This document shows positions 25,308-33,327 of a stretch of DNA of 64,000 nt, one piece after another (positions within the stretch are counted from its first letter, which is position 1; each line of letters opens with the position of its first letter). The notes beneath the pieces are model-generated. The model saw nothing but the letters and a program-made list of their open reading frames with translations, was not told where the DNA came from and made no database searches. The stretch spans positions 434,001 to 498,000 of the forward strand of contig NZ_FNRA01000001.1 in assembly GCF_900107535.1 (NCBI RefSeq). Direction: 5' to 3'. The position numbers and the translations under genes were made by a program. The DNA comes from Pedobacter hartonius. Lineage in GTDB: Bacteria > Bacteroidota > Bacteroidia > Sphingobacteriales > Sphingobacteriaceae.

Positions 25308-25994
25308 ATGAATTTCGACTATAACACCACAAGAAACGAGCTAATTCTTGCAGAATACGGACGTAATGTACAGAACATGGTGAAGTATATTATTGAACTT
25401 CCCGATCTGGAAGAGCGTAATAAATATGCACAGGCAGTGATTGATCTGATGGGTTTTCTGAACCCACATTTAAGAGATGTTGCCGATTTTAAGCATAAAT
25501 TATGGGATCACTTACATATTATCTCCGGATATAAGATAGAAGTAGACAGCCCATATCCAAAACCAACACCTGAAGCTGCCCTGGTAAAACCTGCACATAT
25601 TGGCTATCCACAGCAAAAGATCAAGTACAAACATTATGGTAAAACGGTTGAGGTCCTGATTGAAAGGGCTAAGGCCGTGGACGAGCCTGAACGCAGGGCT
25701 GCCATGGTTCAGGGCATTGCCAACTTTATGAAAATGGCCTATGTTACCTGGAATAAGGATAGCGTAGCCGATGAAACCATTTTCAAAAACCTCCGTGAGC
25801 TATCCGGCGGGCAGCTGGAACTGGAAGAAAACGTCAACCTGGCGAAAGTTGAATTCAGGCCTCCTGTAAACAGGCCGGCTGCCAATGCCAACCGCGGACG
25901 CAATAATAACAATAATAACAAAGGAAGACAAAACAATAACAGTAACAACAACCGCCCCCGCAGTAACAATAATAACGCGAAGCAAAGACACTAA
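25308..25994 (+). CDS. DUF4290 domain-containing protein with Asn/Arg-rich tail
   Basis: A 228-residue protein. The DUF4290 domain fills residues about 5-178 ('YNTTRNELILAEYGRNVQNM', 'LNPHLRDVADFKHKLWDHL') and is restricted to Bacteroidota; its function is not known. The last ~40 residues are low complexity, built from Asn and Arg with Gly and Pro, and look disordered and RNA-binding. It lies between the helicase and murA on the same strand. Conserved linkage to murA in Bacteroidota suggests a cell-wall or division context, but this is only inference. Confidence 0.88.
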   Translation: MNFDYNTTRNELILAEYGRNVQNMVKYIIELPDLEERNKYAQAVIDLMGFLNPHLRDVADFKHKLWDHLHIISGYKIEVDSPYPKPTPEAALVKPAHIGYPQQKIKYKHYGKTVEVLIERAKAVDEPERRAAMVQGIANFMKMAYVTWNKDSVADETIFKNLRELSGGQLELEENVNLAKVEFRPPVNRPAANANRGRNNNNNNKGRQNNNSNNNRPRSNNNNAKQRH

Positions 25995-26031
25995 GGGCAT
26001 ATTTACACATACATTTACAGGTTAAGCATAC

Positions 26032-27357
26032 ATGAACGCATTTGAAATTATAGGCGGGAAGAAGTTAAAGGGTGAAATCCATCCACAGGGTGCAAAAAAT
26101 GAAGCCCTGCAGATCATTTCTGCCGTTTTACTTACGGAAGAGAAAATCACTGTCAGCAATATCCCGGACATCAAAGATGTCAACAAACTGATAGAGCTTT
26201 TAGGTGATCTCGGCGTTATAGTGGAGCGCTTATCAAAGGATACCTATACTTTTGAAGCCAAAGATATCAACCTCGAATTCTTCAAATCAGATACTTTTAA
26301 GTCTAAAGGAGGAAGCCTGAGAGGTTCAATCATGATCGTAGGCCCCCTTTTAGGCCGTTTCGGTAAAGCTGCAATCCCTAAACCGGGAGGTGACAAGATC
26401 GGCCGCCGCAGACTGGACACCCACTTTCTCGGATTTGAAAAACTAGGTGCAAAGTTCGTATACGATGCCAAAGAATCCTTCTTCAACGTGGATGCCACCA
26501 ACCTGCAGGGTACCTATATCCTGCTTGATGAAGCGTCAGTAACAGGTACCGCAAATATCGTAATGACTGCCGTACTGGCAAAGGGCATTACCACCATATA
26601 CAACGCTGCATGCGAACCCTATCTGCAGCAACTTTGCAAAATGCTGAACCGCATGGGCGCCAAAATCTCCGGAATAGGCTCTAACCTCCTAACCATCGAA
26701 GGCGTAACCAAACTGGGCGGAACGGAACACAGAATGCTGCCTGACATGATCGAAATCGGCTCCTTCATTGGCCTTGCTGCCATGACCGAGTCAGAGATCA
26801 CCATTAAAAACGTATGTTACAGTGAGCTGGGAATGATCCCTGATGTATTCAGGAAACTCGGGATAAATTTCGAACTGAGAGGTGACGACATCTATATTCC
26901 TTCCCAGAAACACTATATCATCGATACATTCATCGACGGTTCTATCCTCACCATTGCAGATTCTCCATGGCCGGGCTTCACTCCTGACCTGCTGAGCATC
27001 GTCCTGGTGATTGCTACACAAGCCAAAGGATCCGTTCTGATCCATCAGAAAATGTTCGAAAGCCGCCTGTTCTTCGTTGATAAACTGATCGACATGGGTG
27101 CCCAGATCATCTTGTGTGATCCCCACAGGGCAACCGTAAACGGAATAGATAAACAATATAAACTCAGAGGAATCAGCATGACCTCCCCGGATATCCGTGC
27201 AGGTGTATCACTCCTGATCGCCGCCCTATCCGCAGAAGGAACCTCTACCATCTATAACATCGAACAGATTGAACGCGGATACCAGGACATCGACACTCGT
27301 TTGCGTGCCTTAGGCGCCCAGATCAAACGTGTGGATGGCAACGGTCCGAGCCACTAA
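26032..27357 (+). CDS. murA: UDP-N-acetylglucosamine 1-carboxyvinyltransferase MurA (Asp at the Cys115 position)
   Basis: First committed step of peptidoglycan synthesis: transfer of enolpyruvate from PEP to UDP-GlcNAc in the cytosol. The 441-residue length is usual. 'GAKNEALQII' is the substrate-binding start (residues 20-29). The catalytic loop reads PGGDKIGRRRLDTH, so Asp121 stands where E. coli MurA has Cys115, the residue alkylated by fosfomycin. The same Cys-to-Asp change gives natural fosfomycin resistance in mycobacteria and chlamydiae, so this enzyme is probably insensitive. Hairpin element A lies 3' of the gene. Confidence 0.95.
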   Translation: MNAFEIIGGKKLKGEIHPQGAKNEALQIISAVLLTEEKITVSNIPDIKDVNKLIELLGDLGVIVERLSKDTYTFEAKDINLEFFKSDTFKSKGGSLRGSIMIVGPLLGRFGKAAIPKPGGDKIGRRRLDTHFLGFEKLGAKFVYDAKESFFNVDATNLQGTYILLDEASVTGTANIVMTAVLAKGITTIYNAACEPYLQQLCKMLNRMGAKISGIGSNLLTIEGVTKLGGTEHRMLPDMIEIGSFIGLAAMTESEITIKNVCYSELGMIPDVFRKLGINFELRGDDIYIPSQKHYIIDTFIDGSILTIADSPWPGFTPDLLSIVLVIATQAKGSVLIHQKMFESRLFFVDKLIDMGAQIILCDPHRATVNGIDKQYKLRGISMTSPDIRAGVSLLIAALSAEGTSTIYNIEQIERGYQDIDTRLRALGAQIKRVDGNGPSH

Positions 27358-27662
27358 AAAATTGGAAGGGATTATCCGGAGATAAAGAATAGCAAAGGGA
27401 GTATCCAAGGATAAAGGATGGAGATTAAGGAAAGAGATATGGGATAAGATGCTGCAAAGACCATTATACAGGGCATCATGCTGCAGGATAACCTCAAAAA
27501 AAAATGAATCCCTCTTTCGATGCCTTCTGCTGCGCTTCAGCAGCATAGAGCATCGAAAGAGGGATTCATTTTTTTCAGCGAAGCCAGATAACCTTAAGCT
27601 CCTGATCGCCAACTGGTTTATACAAGAGTTTCTCGCAACCGGTTTTTAACAAAAAGCTTTGT
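27358..27662. other. 305-nt convergent intergenic region holding hairpin element A
   Basis: The 5' part (27358-27450) is purine-rich with loose repeats of GGATAAAG-type words. The 3' part holds element A and its flanks. No gene is evident. Confidence 0.5.
27498..27575 (+). repeat. 26-26-26 hairpin element, copy A
   Basis: Left arm 27498-27523 and right arm 27550-27575 form a perfect 26-bp inverted repeat with an A-tract at the outer left and a T-tract at the outer right. The 26-nt loop (27524-27549) contains an inner 6-bp stem CTGCTG/CAGCAG. Left flank carries GGATAACCTC, right flank CAGCGAAGCCAGATAACC. It lies between the convergent genes murA and the cysteine synthase and could terminate both. 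It is related to copies B, C and D. Confidence 0.9.
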
Positions 27663-29024
27663 CTAACCAGATATCGCATTAATAATATCATACTGCGTAA
27701 TAATCTCAAACTGCCCTTTCTCATCCTCAACCAATACCGCACTATTCTCCTTATTGATCAGCGCAGAGATCTTATCTATCGACGTATTCAAATCTACAAA
27801 AGGAAACGAAGCAGACATAATCTCTTTCACCGAAGCTGATTTCAGCGATGGACTTTCCATGAGCGCTTTCAGAATATCCCCTTCTGCCAGTTTACCAACT
27901 ATCATCCCCTGCTGGGTTACCGGAATCTGCGAGATATTCATCGTGTTCATCGTATTGATCGCCTCCGCAATCGTCTTCTCACAGTCTATAGTAAAGATCT
28001 CAGTCTGTTCCTTTTTAGCAATAATAGCCTTTGCAGTCAACTTTTCATCCTTCAGGAATCCGCGTTCACGCAACCAATCCTCATTGTACATTTTACCCAT
28101 ATAACGGCTACCGTGGTCATGAAAAATCACCACGACAACGTCTTCAGGTTTAAGTTTATCTTTCAGCTGCAATAGTCCTGCAATCGCTGAACCTGCAGAG
28201 TTTCCTACAAAGATCCCCTCCTTGCGCGCAATATCGCGTGTCATCAGGGCAGCATCCTTATCCGTCACTTTTTCAAAAAGATCAATGATATCAAAATCTA
28301 CATTCTTAGGAAGAAAATCTTCTCCGATCCCCTCAGTAATATAAGGATAGATCTCATTTTTATCGAGAATTCCGGTTTCTTTATACTTTTTAAATACAGA
28401 TCCATAAGTATCAATACCCCATACTTTGATATCAGGGTTTTGCTCTTTCAGGTACTTTCCTGTACCGGATATGGTACCGCCGGTACCAACCCCTACAACC
28501 AGATGGGTAATCTTTCCTTCGGTTTGGGCCCATATTTCAGGTCCCGTTTGTTCATAATGTGCCTGGGTATTCGACAGGTTATCATATTGGTTTGGCTTCC
28601 ATGAGTTCGGAACTTCACGCTCTAAACGGGATGAAACCGAATAATAGGAACGTGGATCCTCAGGTTCAACATTGGTGGGACAGACAATCACTTCCGCTCC
28701 AAAAGCACGTAAGGCATCTACCTTCTCTTTACTTTGCTTGTCGGTTGTAGTGAAGATACATTTGTATCCTTTGATAATTGCTGCCATAGCAAGTCCCATA
28801 CCCGTATTTCCCGAGGTACCTTCAATGATCGTACCGCCTGGTTTCAGCTTTCCGCTCTTTTCAGCATCCTCAATCATTTTAACGGCCATGCGGTCTTTGA
28901 TAGAGTTACCGGGGTTAGTGGTTTCTATTTTAGCCAGTACAGTCGCCTCAATTTCTTTGGTAATGTTGTTTAACCTTACCAGGGGAGTATTCCCAATTGT
29001 CTCTAATATATTGTTATACCACAT
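27663..29024 (-). CDS. PLP-dependent cysteine/cystathionine synthase with C-terminal CBS pair
   Basis: A 453-residue protein. Residues about 1-320 form a fold-type II PLP enzyme: GNTPLVRLNN, Schiff-base Lys43 in 'NPGNSIKDR', phosphate loop 'GTSGNTG', 'GVGTGGTISG'. Residues about 330-453 form two CBS motifs. The layout is that of cystathionine beta-synthase; O-acetylserine sulfhydrylase activity is also possible. I start at the ATG at 29024 because a -7 box lies 4 nt upstream of it, within the longer frame. Confidence 0.92.
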   Translation of the reverse strand: MWYNNILETIGNTPLVRLNNITKEIEATVLAKIETTNPGNSIKDRMAVKMIEDAEKSGKLKPGGTIIEGTSGNTGMGLAMAAIIKGYKCIFTTTDKQSKEKVDALRAFGAEVIVCPTNVEPEDPRSYYSVSSRLEREVPNSWKPNQYDNLSNTQAHYEQTGPEIWAQTEGKITHLVVGVGTGGTISGTGKYLKEQNPDIKVWGIDTYGSVFKKYKETGILDKNEIYPYITEGIGEDFLPKNVDFDIIDLFEKVTDKDAALMTRDIARKEGIFVGNSAGSAIAGLLQLKDKLKPEDVVVVIFHDHGSRYMGKMYNEDWLRERGFLKDEKLTAKAIIAKKEQTEIFTIDCEKTIAEAINTMNTMNISQIPVTQQGMIVGKLAEGDILKALMESPSLKSASVKEIMSASFPFVDLNTSIDKISALINKENSAVLVEDEKGQFEIITQYDIINAISG

Positions 29025-29028
29025 GAAA

Positions 29029-29036
29029 CAAAAATA
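29029..29036 (-). promoter_or_regulatory. -7 box (TATTTTTG) for the cysteine synthase gene
   Basis: An exact TAnnTTTG on the minus strand ending 4 nt before the ATG at 29024. This predicts a leaderless mRNA and settles the start, since a longer N-terminus would cover the promoter. Confidence 0.55.
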
Positions 29037-29181
29037 CGACTTGATTCCTAGATTTTTATTTAAAAATTTCATTCATAATCAAATTTTGATTTCAGGATTC
29101 TGAAGAAATTTAATTCTGAAACATGGGGGTAAATTGTCCCCCGAGCGGGCTAATATATTGTAAGTTTAGGGAGTCATTGTG

Positions 29182-30273
29182 CTAAACCGCCTGGTAAACA
29201 TTGCCGGGACGGGTCATAATCATTCCTTTAATCTCCAGGTTGAGCAGATGTATTGGCAGTTTACTTTGCTGTATTCCAGCTTTTACCGCCAGTTCATCTA
29301 TCCGCAGCGGGCCTAACCTGAGTATAGCCATAATTGCCGTTTCCGGTGCGGAAAGTGCTATTGCCAGCGTAGTTTGCTGACCATCACCAGCACTGGCGGC
29401 AGCCTCCCATCCCATATAATACACCAGGTCACGGGCATGGCTCAGAAGTCCTGCCCTATTGGTTTTGATCAGGAAATTACAGCCTTCGGAGTAGCGGTCT
29501 GTGGTTCTGCCGGGGAAAGCGAACACATCCCTGTTATAGGAATTGGCGATTTCGGCTGTGATCAGTGCTCCCCCTTTCAGGGCTGCTTCGACAACAATCG
29601 TTACATCGGCAATCCCGGCAATAATCCGGTTCCGCCTCGGGAAGTTCTCTTTATCCACATTGGTATATGGAGGAAATTCGGTGAGCAGCCCGCCATTCTT
29701 AAGCATCTTACCTGCAATCTGCGTGTGTACGGAAGGGTAAAGGCGGTCCAGCCCATGGCCCAGAATTCCTACTGTAGGGATATCGAACTGCAGGCTTTGC
29801 CTGTGGGCTGCCACATCGATTCCATAAGCAAGTCCGCTCACGACCAGCACATTGTAATGCTGCAGTGTTTCTGCCAGCTGTTCGCAGATCATCAGGCCGT
29901 ATGGACTGGCCATTCTGGTGCCTACAATGCTAACAATCCTTGGGTGGTTCAAGTCAGCAGTACCCCTGTAATACAACAGTACAGGAGCATCATAACAGCT
30001 TTTCAGCCGTTGCGGGTACCGTTCCGCCGTATAAAAAAGAACTTCGATATGGTGTTTCTTCAGGAACTTTAACTGTTCCTCTGCCCGGGCGAGGGCGTCG
30101 GTATGAAGTATACGGTCGGCCGTAACCGTACCAATGCCTTCAATACCAAGCAGCTGTTCCCTGCTTGCAGAAAAAACAGCTTCAGGGGTACCAAATTCGG
30201 CCAGCAGACTTTTGGCAGTCACATGGCCTACGTTGTGAATTAAGGTAAGGGCGATCTGATGGATTAAACTCAT
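29182..30273 (-). CDS. dprA: DNA-processing protein DprA
   Basis: Binds incoming single-stranded DNA during transformation and loads RecA. From the Met at 30273 the protein is 363 residues; a start 24 nt upstream is possible. An N-terminal HhH-like region ('NVGHVTAKSLLAEFG', 'LLGIEGIGTVTADRIL') precedes the Rossmann-like DprA domain with 'IVSIVGTRMASPYG', 'VVSGLAYGIDVAAHR' and 'GLDRLYPSVH'. A C-terminal winged helix ('LRLGPLRIDELAVKAGIQ') closes it. rsmG lies upstream on the same strand. Confidence 0.94.
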   Translation of the reverse strand: MSLIHQIALTLIHNVGHVTAKSLLAEFGTPEAVFSASREQLLGIEGIGTVTADRILHTDALARAEEQLKFLKKHHIEVLFYTAERYPQRLKSCYDAPVLLYYRGTADLNHPRIVSIVGTRMASPYGLMICEQLAETLQHYNVLVVSGLAYGIDVAAHRQSLQFDIPTVGILGHGLDRLYPSVHTQIAGKMLKNGGLLTEFPPYTNVDKENFPRRNRIIAGIADVTIVVEAALKGGALITAEIANSYNRDVFAFPGRTTDRYSEGCNFLIKTNRAGLLSHARDLVYYMGWEAAASAGDGQQTTLAIALSAPETAIMAILRLGPLRIDELAVKAGIQQSKLPIHLLNLEIKGMIMTRPGNVYQAV

Positions 30274-30319
30274 GGGCCAACTTAATGCTAAACCCATATT
30301 GAGTGGTAATCTTTTTTAT

Positions 30320-30952
30320 TTATTGCGGAATGTAGACTACATACTTAGTCTCAAAAAAGGCCTCATCAAAGTAATCAGACAGCGGATAGAGCTCTGCTTT
30401 CAGTTTCGATTCTTTGATCTCTTCTGTCAGTTCGCCGCCCTTTAGATACAAAATACCATTGGCAATTGCATTTTTTGAGTCCTTATTAAACTTTCCTTTG
30501 ATCCAGGGGTAGAAGTCCGACAGGCGTGTTACTGCACGTGAAACCACAAAGTCATACTTGTCGGTCACCTGCTCTGCGCGCAAATGAGAGGCTTTTACAT
30601 TTGTTAAACCCAATGCAGCCGCAACTTCCGTCACCACTTTAATCTTCTTTCCGATAGAATCTACAAGGTGGAACTGCGTTTCAGGAAAAAGGATAGCCAG
30701 GGGAATACCGGGAAAACCGCCTCCCGTACCTACGTCAAGCACCTTCTCCCCAGGTTTGAAGGCGCAGAATTTAGCAATTCCAAGGGAGTGCAGGATATGG
30801 CGTTCATACAGTTCCTCGATATCTTTGCGGGAGATCACATTGATCTGGGCATTCCAAAAGCTGTACAGATCGTACAACTGATCAAACTTCGAGATCTGAT
30901 CTTCGCTGAGGTTTTTAAAATATTTTTGAATGAGGGCTGAGCTTATTTCCAC
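30320..30952 (-). CDS. rsmG: 16S rRNA (guanine(527)-N(7))-methyltransferase RsmG
   Basis: SAM-dependent methyltransferase acting on G527 of 16S rRNA (E. coli numbering). The 210-residue length is usual. It has 'NVISRKDIEELYERHILHSL', the SAM motif 'VLDVGTGGGFPGIPLAILFP' and 'VVSRAVTRL'. The start codon is GTG (30952-30950), overlapping the end of the GT2 gene by 10 nt, which indicates translational coupling. Confidence 0.95.
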   Translation of the reverse strand: MEISSALIQKYFKNLSEDQISKFDQLYDLYSFWNAQINVISRKDIEELYERHILHSLGIAKFCAFKPGEKVLDVGTGGGFPGIPLAILFPETQFHLVDSIGKKIKVVTEVAAALGLTNVKASHLRAEQVTDKYDFVVSRAVTRLSDFYPWIKGKFNKDSKNAIANGILYLKGGELTEEIKESKLKAELYPLSDYFDEAFFETKYVVYIPQ

Positions 30953-32064
30953 TTTACTTTTTTGACAAATATAGACAGAATGCCATTAAACACTAAGAAA
31001 ATGAACAGAAGAATATCCAAAAGAGGAAACCACCACCTCAAACCGGGGTAATTCAAACGGTTCAGCAGGCGCGGATAAATAAAACTTCTGATGATCAGGC
31101 TCAGTACAAAAACACTGGCGGCGATATAATTTGCAGGACTAAAAAACAGGCTTGCAATGAACAATGCGTAAAACAAAAACTGGATAATGACCTGCGCAGA
31201 CAGGATAAATTTATGCCCTGCCTTGTACATTTTTCCTGCTCCGAAATGCCTTTTCTTCTGTTTCAGGTAACCCGAAAAAGTAGAATTAGGCACCGACCAA
31301 ACGTGTGTGTCCTTATTTATCCGGATCTCTATATTGTGCCTGTTTGCATGCGCATTTACAAACAGATCGTCATCTCCCGAGGGGATATGCATATGTGCCG
31401 CAAACCCTTTTTTCTTAAAAAACAACGACTTTTTGTAGGCCATATTCCTGCCTACGCCCATATAAGGCATGCCTTTCAGGGCAAATGACAGGTAGTTTAC
31501 CGCCGTAAAAAAAGTTTCAAAACGGATCAGGCCATTCAGCAATCCACCCTTGCGCATATAAGGAGAATAGCCCAATACGATCTCGCTAGCTTCATTTTCG
31601 GGCTGTTGCATCCCCATCAGCCAGTTAGCCGTTGCCGGCTGGCAATCCGCATCGGTAAATACGAGCCATTCATTCACAGCAGCCTTGATACCCATGGTGA
31701 CAGCGAACTTCTTCCCTGCGATGAACTTTTCGCCCTCAGCTACAGTAACTACTTTAAGATGTTTGTATTCAGCGGCAAATTCTTCCAGCACCTCTCTGGT
31801 TTTGTCCCAGGAGCGGTCATTCACTACAATCACCTCAAAGTCAGGATATTCCTGATGAAGCACATAAGGCAGGTACTGCTTTAAATTTTCGGCCTCATTG
31901 CGTGCGCAAATGACCACACTCAGTGGTTTAGGGGCATGCACCGGTATCTCCTCCACTTTTACCAGTGCGAGTTTTAAATGGACGAACAGACTGAAATAGA
32001 GCTGAATGACAAAACAAAAAATGAGGGCGCCCAGCAGGCAGCTCTCTGATAAGGTTAATTCCAC
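30943..32064 (-). CDS. Membrane-bound GT2 family glycosyltransferase
   Basis: A 373-residue protein with an N-terminal membrane helix (about 5-27), a cytosolic GT-A domain (about 45-270) and three hydrophobic segments at the C-terminus (about 285-368). GT2 landmarks are 'LSVVICARNEAENLKQYLP', 'VIVVNDRSWDKT' (first Asp motif), 'VFTDADCQP' (DxD-type) and 'KQKKRHFGAGK' (QxxRW-like). The start codon is GTG at 32064; no nearby ATG is in frame. The acceptor is unknown. It is followed by rsmG with a 10-nt overlap. Confidence 0.88.
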   Translation of the reverse strand: MELTLSESCLLGALIFCFVIQLYFSLFVHLKLALVKVEEIPVHAPKPLSVVICARNEAENLKQYLPYVLHQEYPDFEVIVVNDRSWDKTREVLEEFAAEYKHLKVVTVAEGEKFIAGKKFAVTMGIKAAVNEWLVFTDADCQPATANWLMGMQQPENEASEIVLGYSPYMRKGGLLNGLIRFETFFTAVNYLSFALKGMPYMGVGRNMAYKKSLFFKKKGFAAHMHIPSGDDDLFVNAHANRHNIEIRINKDTHVWSVPNSTFSGYLKQKKRHFGAGKMYKAGHKFILSAQVIIQFLFYALFIASLFFSPANYIAASVFVLSLIIRSFIYPRLLNRLNYPGLRWWFPLLDILLFIFLVFNGILSIFVKKVKWK

Positions 32065-32159
32065 GATGTATTTTTGAAAGATCCAAATTTCTGCTTTTTA
32101 ATCTGTAATGCAACTGTATGTTGATAAAAAATTAAAGCGGTAAACCGGCTGTTTTTTGC

Positions 32160-32167
32160 TATTTTTG
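32160..32167 (+). promoter_or_regulatory. -7 box (TATTTTTG) for tgt
   Basis: An exact TAnnTTTG match 29 nt upstream of the ATG at 32197. No clear -33 element. Confidence 0.5.
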
Positions 32168-32196
32168 CCGAGATTTTTTGAATCGTACACATATTT

Positions 32197-33327
32197 ATGA
32201 AATTTACCTTACAGGCCAGCGATACCCAGTCTAAAGCCCGGGCAGGCGTGGTTACCACTGCCCATGGCGATATCCAGACCCCTATCTTTATGCCGGTTGG
32301 CACCGCAGGAACCGTTAAAGCGGTACATCAGCGTGAGCTGAAAAATGATATTGATGCAAAAATAATCTTAGGCAATACCTATCATTTATACCTCAGGCCA
32401 GGGCTGGACATCATTGAAGGAGCTGGCGGACTGCATCAATTTATCGGCTGGGACCGTCCTATTTTAACAGACAGCGGTGGCTATCAGGTTTATTCCCTGA
32501 GCAAAGTAAACAAGATCAAAGAAGAAGGTGTTACCTTCCGCTCCCATATTGACGGGTCCAAACATTTGTTCAGCCCGGAGTATGCGATGGATATCCAGCG
32601 TACCATCGGTGCCGATATCATCATGGCATTTGATGAATGCACACCTTATCCCTGTGATTATAAATATGCTGCAAATTCCATTAACATGACCCACAGATGG
32701 CTGAAACGCTGCTGCAACCGGTTTGACACCACCGAGCCAAAATACGGTTTCGATCAGACGCTTTTCCCTATCGTACAGGGCTCTGTATACAAGGATCTGC
32801 GTATCAAATCTGCTGAATTCATCGCCTCAATGGACCGCGAAGGAAACGCAATCGGGGGACTTTCCGTTGGGGAACCTGCCGAAGAAATGTACGCGATGAC
32901 TGAGGTAGTCTGCAACGTCCTGCCTGTGGAAAAACCGCGTTACCTCATGGGCGTGGGTACACCCATCAATATCCTGGAGAACATTGCACTGGGCATTGAT
33001 ATGTTTGACTGTGTAATGCCCACCCGAAATGCCAGGAACGGGATGCTTTTCACCAGGAACGGTATTATCAACATTGGCAATAAAAAATGGGCGGATGATT
33101 TCTCACCGATAGACGCGGAGAGTGATTTATATGCCGACCAGGTCTATTCCAAGGCCTATCTGAGGCATCTGATGCACTCGAAAGAGATGCTGGGCGCACA
33201 GATTGCTACACTACACAACCTCCATTTTTATCTGTGGCTTGTCAAAGAAGCCAGAGAAAAGATCATTTCCGGCGAGTTCTACGCCTGGAAAAACAAAATG
33301 GTAACTATATTAGGGAATAAATTATAA
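32197..33327 (+). CDS. tgt: tRNA-guanine transglycosylase lacking the zinc cysteines
   Basis: Exchanges guanine-34 of GUN-anticodon tRNAs for a queuine precursor. The 376-residue TIM-barrel enzyme has Asp92 in 'DSGGYQVYS' and the nucleophile Asp271 in 'FDCVMPTRNARNG'. The zinc site, normally C-x-C-x2-C followed by a His about 26 residues later, reads Ser309, Leu311, Asp314 ('AESDLYADQVYS'); the later HNLHF is kept. So the metal site is lost or replaced. It is followed directly by an LptF/G permease gene with no gap. Confidence 0.93.
   Translation: MKFTLQASDTQSKARAGVVTTAHGDIQTPIFMPVGTAGTVKAVHQRELKNDIDAKIILGNTYHLYLRPGLDIIEGAGGLHQFIGWDRPILTDSGGYQVYSLSKVNKIKEEGVTFRSHIDGSKHLFSPEYAMDIQRTIGADIIMAFDECTPYPCDYKYAANSINMTHRWLKRCCNRFDTTEPKYGFDQTLFPIVQGSVYKDLRIKSAEFIASMDREGNAIGGLSVGEPAEEMYAMTEVVCNVLPVEKPRYLMGVGTPINILENIALGIDMFDCVMPTRNARNGMLFTRNGIINIGNKKWADDFSPIDAESDLYADQVYSKAYLRHLMHSKEMLGAQIATLHNLHFYLWLVKEAREKIISGEFYAWKNKMVTILGNKL

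Noticed and set aside
25865..25991. Possible CRISPR-like or microsatellite repeat of AAC/AAT triplets
   Set aside because: The repeat encodes the Asn/Arg-rich tail of the DUF4290 protein in frame. There is no repeat-spacer structure.
27358..27450. Purine-rich stretch after murA with GGATAAAG-type words, considered as a tandem repeat or small gene
   Set aside because: The words are irregular, no open frame of useful length exists, and nothing similar was seen elsewhere in the window.
29125..29142. GGGGG-TAAATTGT-CCCCC hairpin between the cysteine synthase and dprA genes
   Set aside because: The stem is only 5 bp, lies upstream of one gene and downstream of another, and has no T-run. It is too weak to call a terminator or riboswitch.
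29374..30072. A 232-codon open frame on the plus strand across dprA
   Set aside because: It is antisense to a clear dprA with all family motifs. The translation shows no domain and has the Cys/His/Gln-rich composition of a shadow frame.
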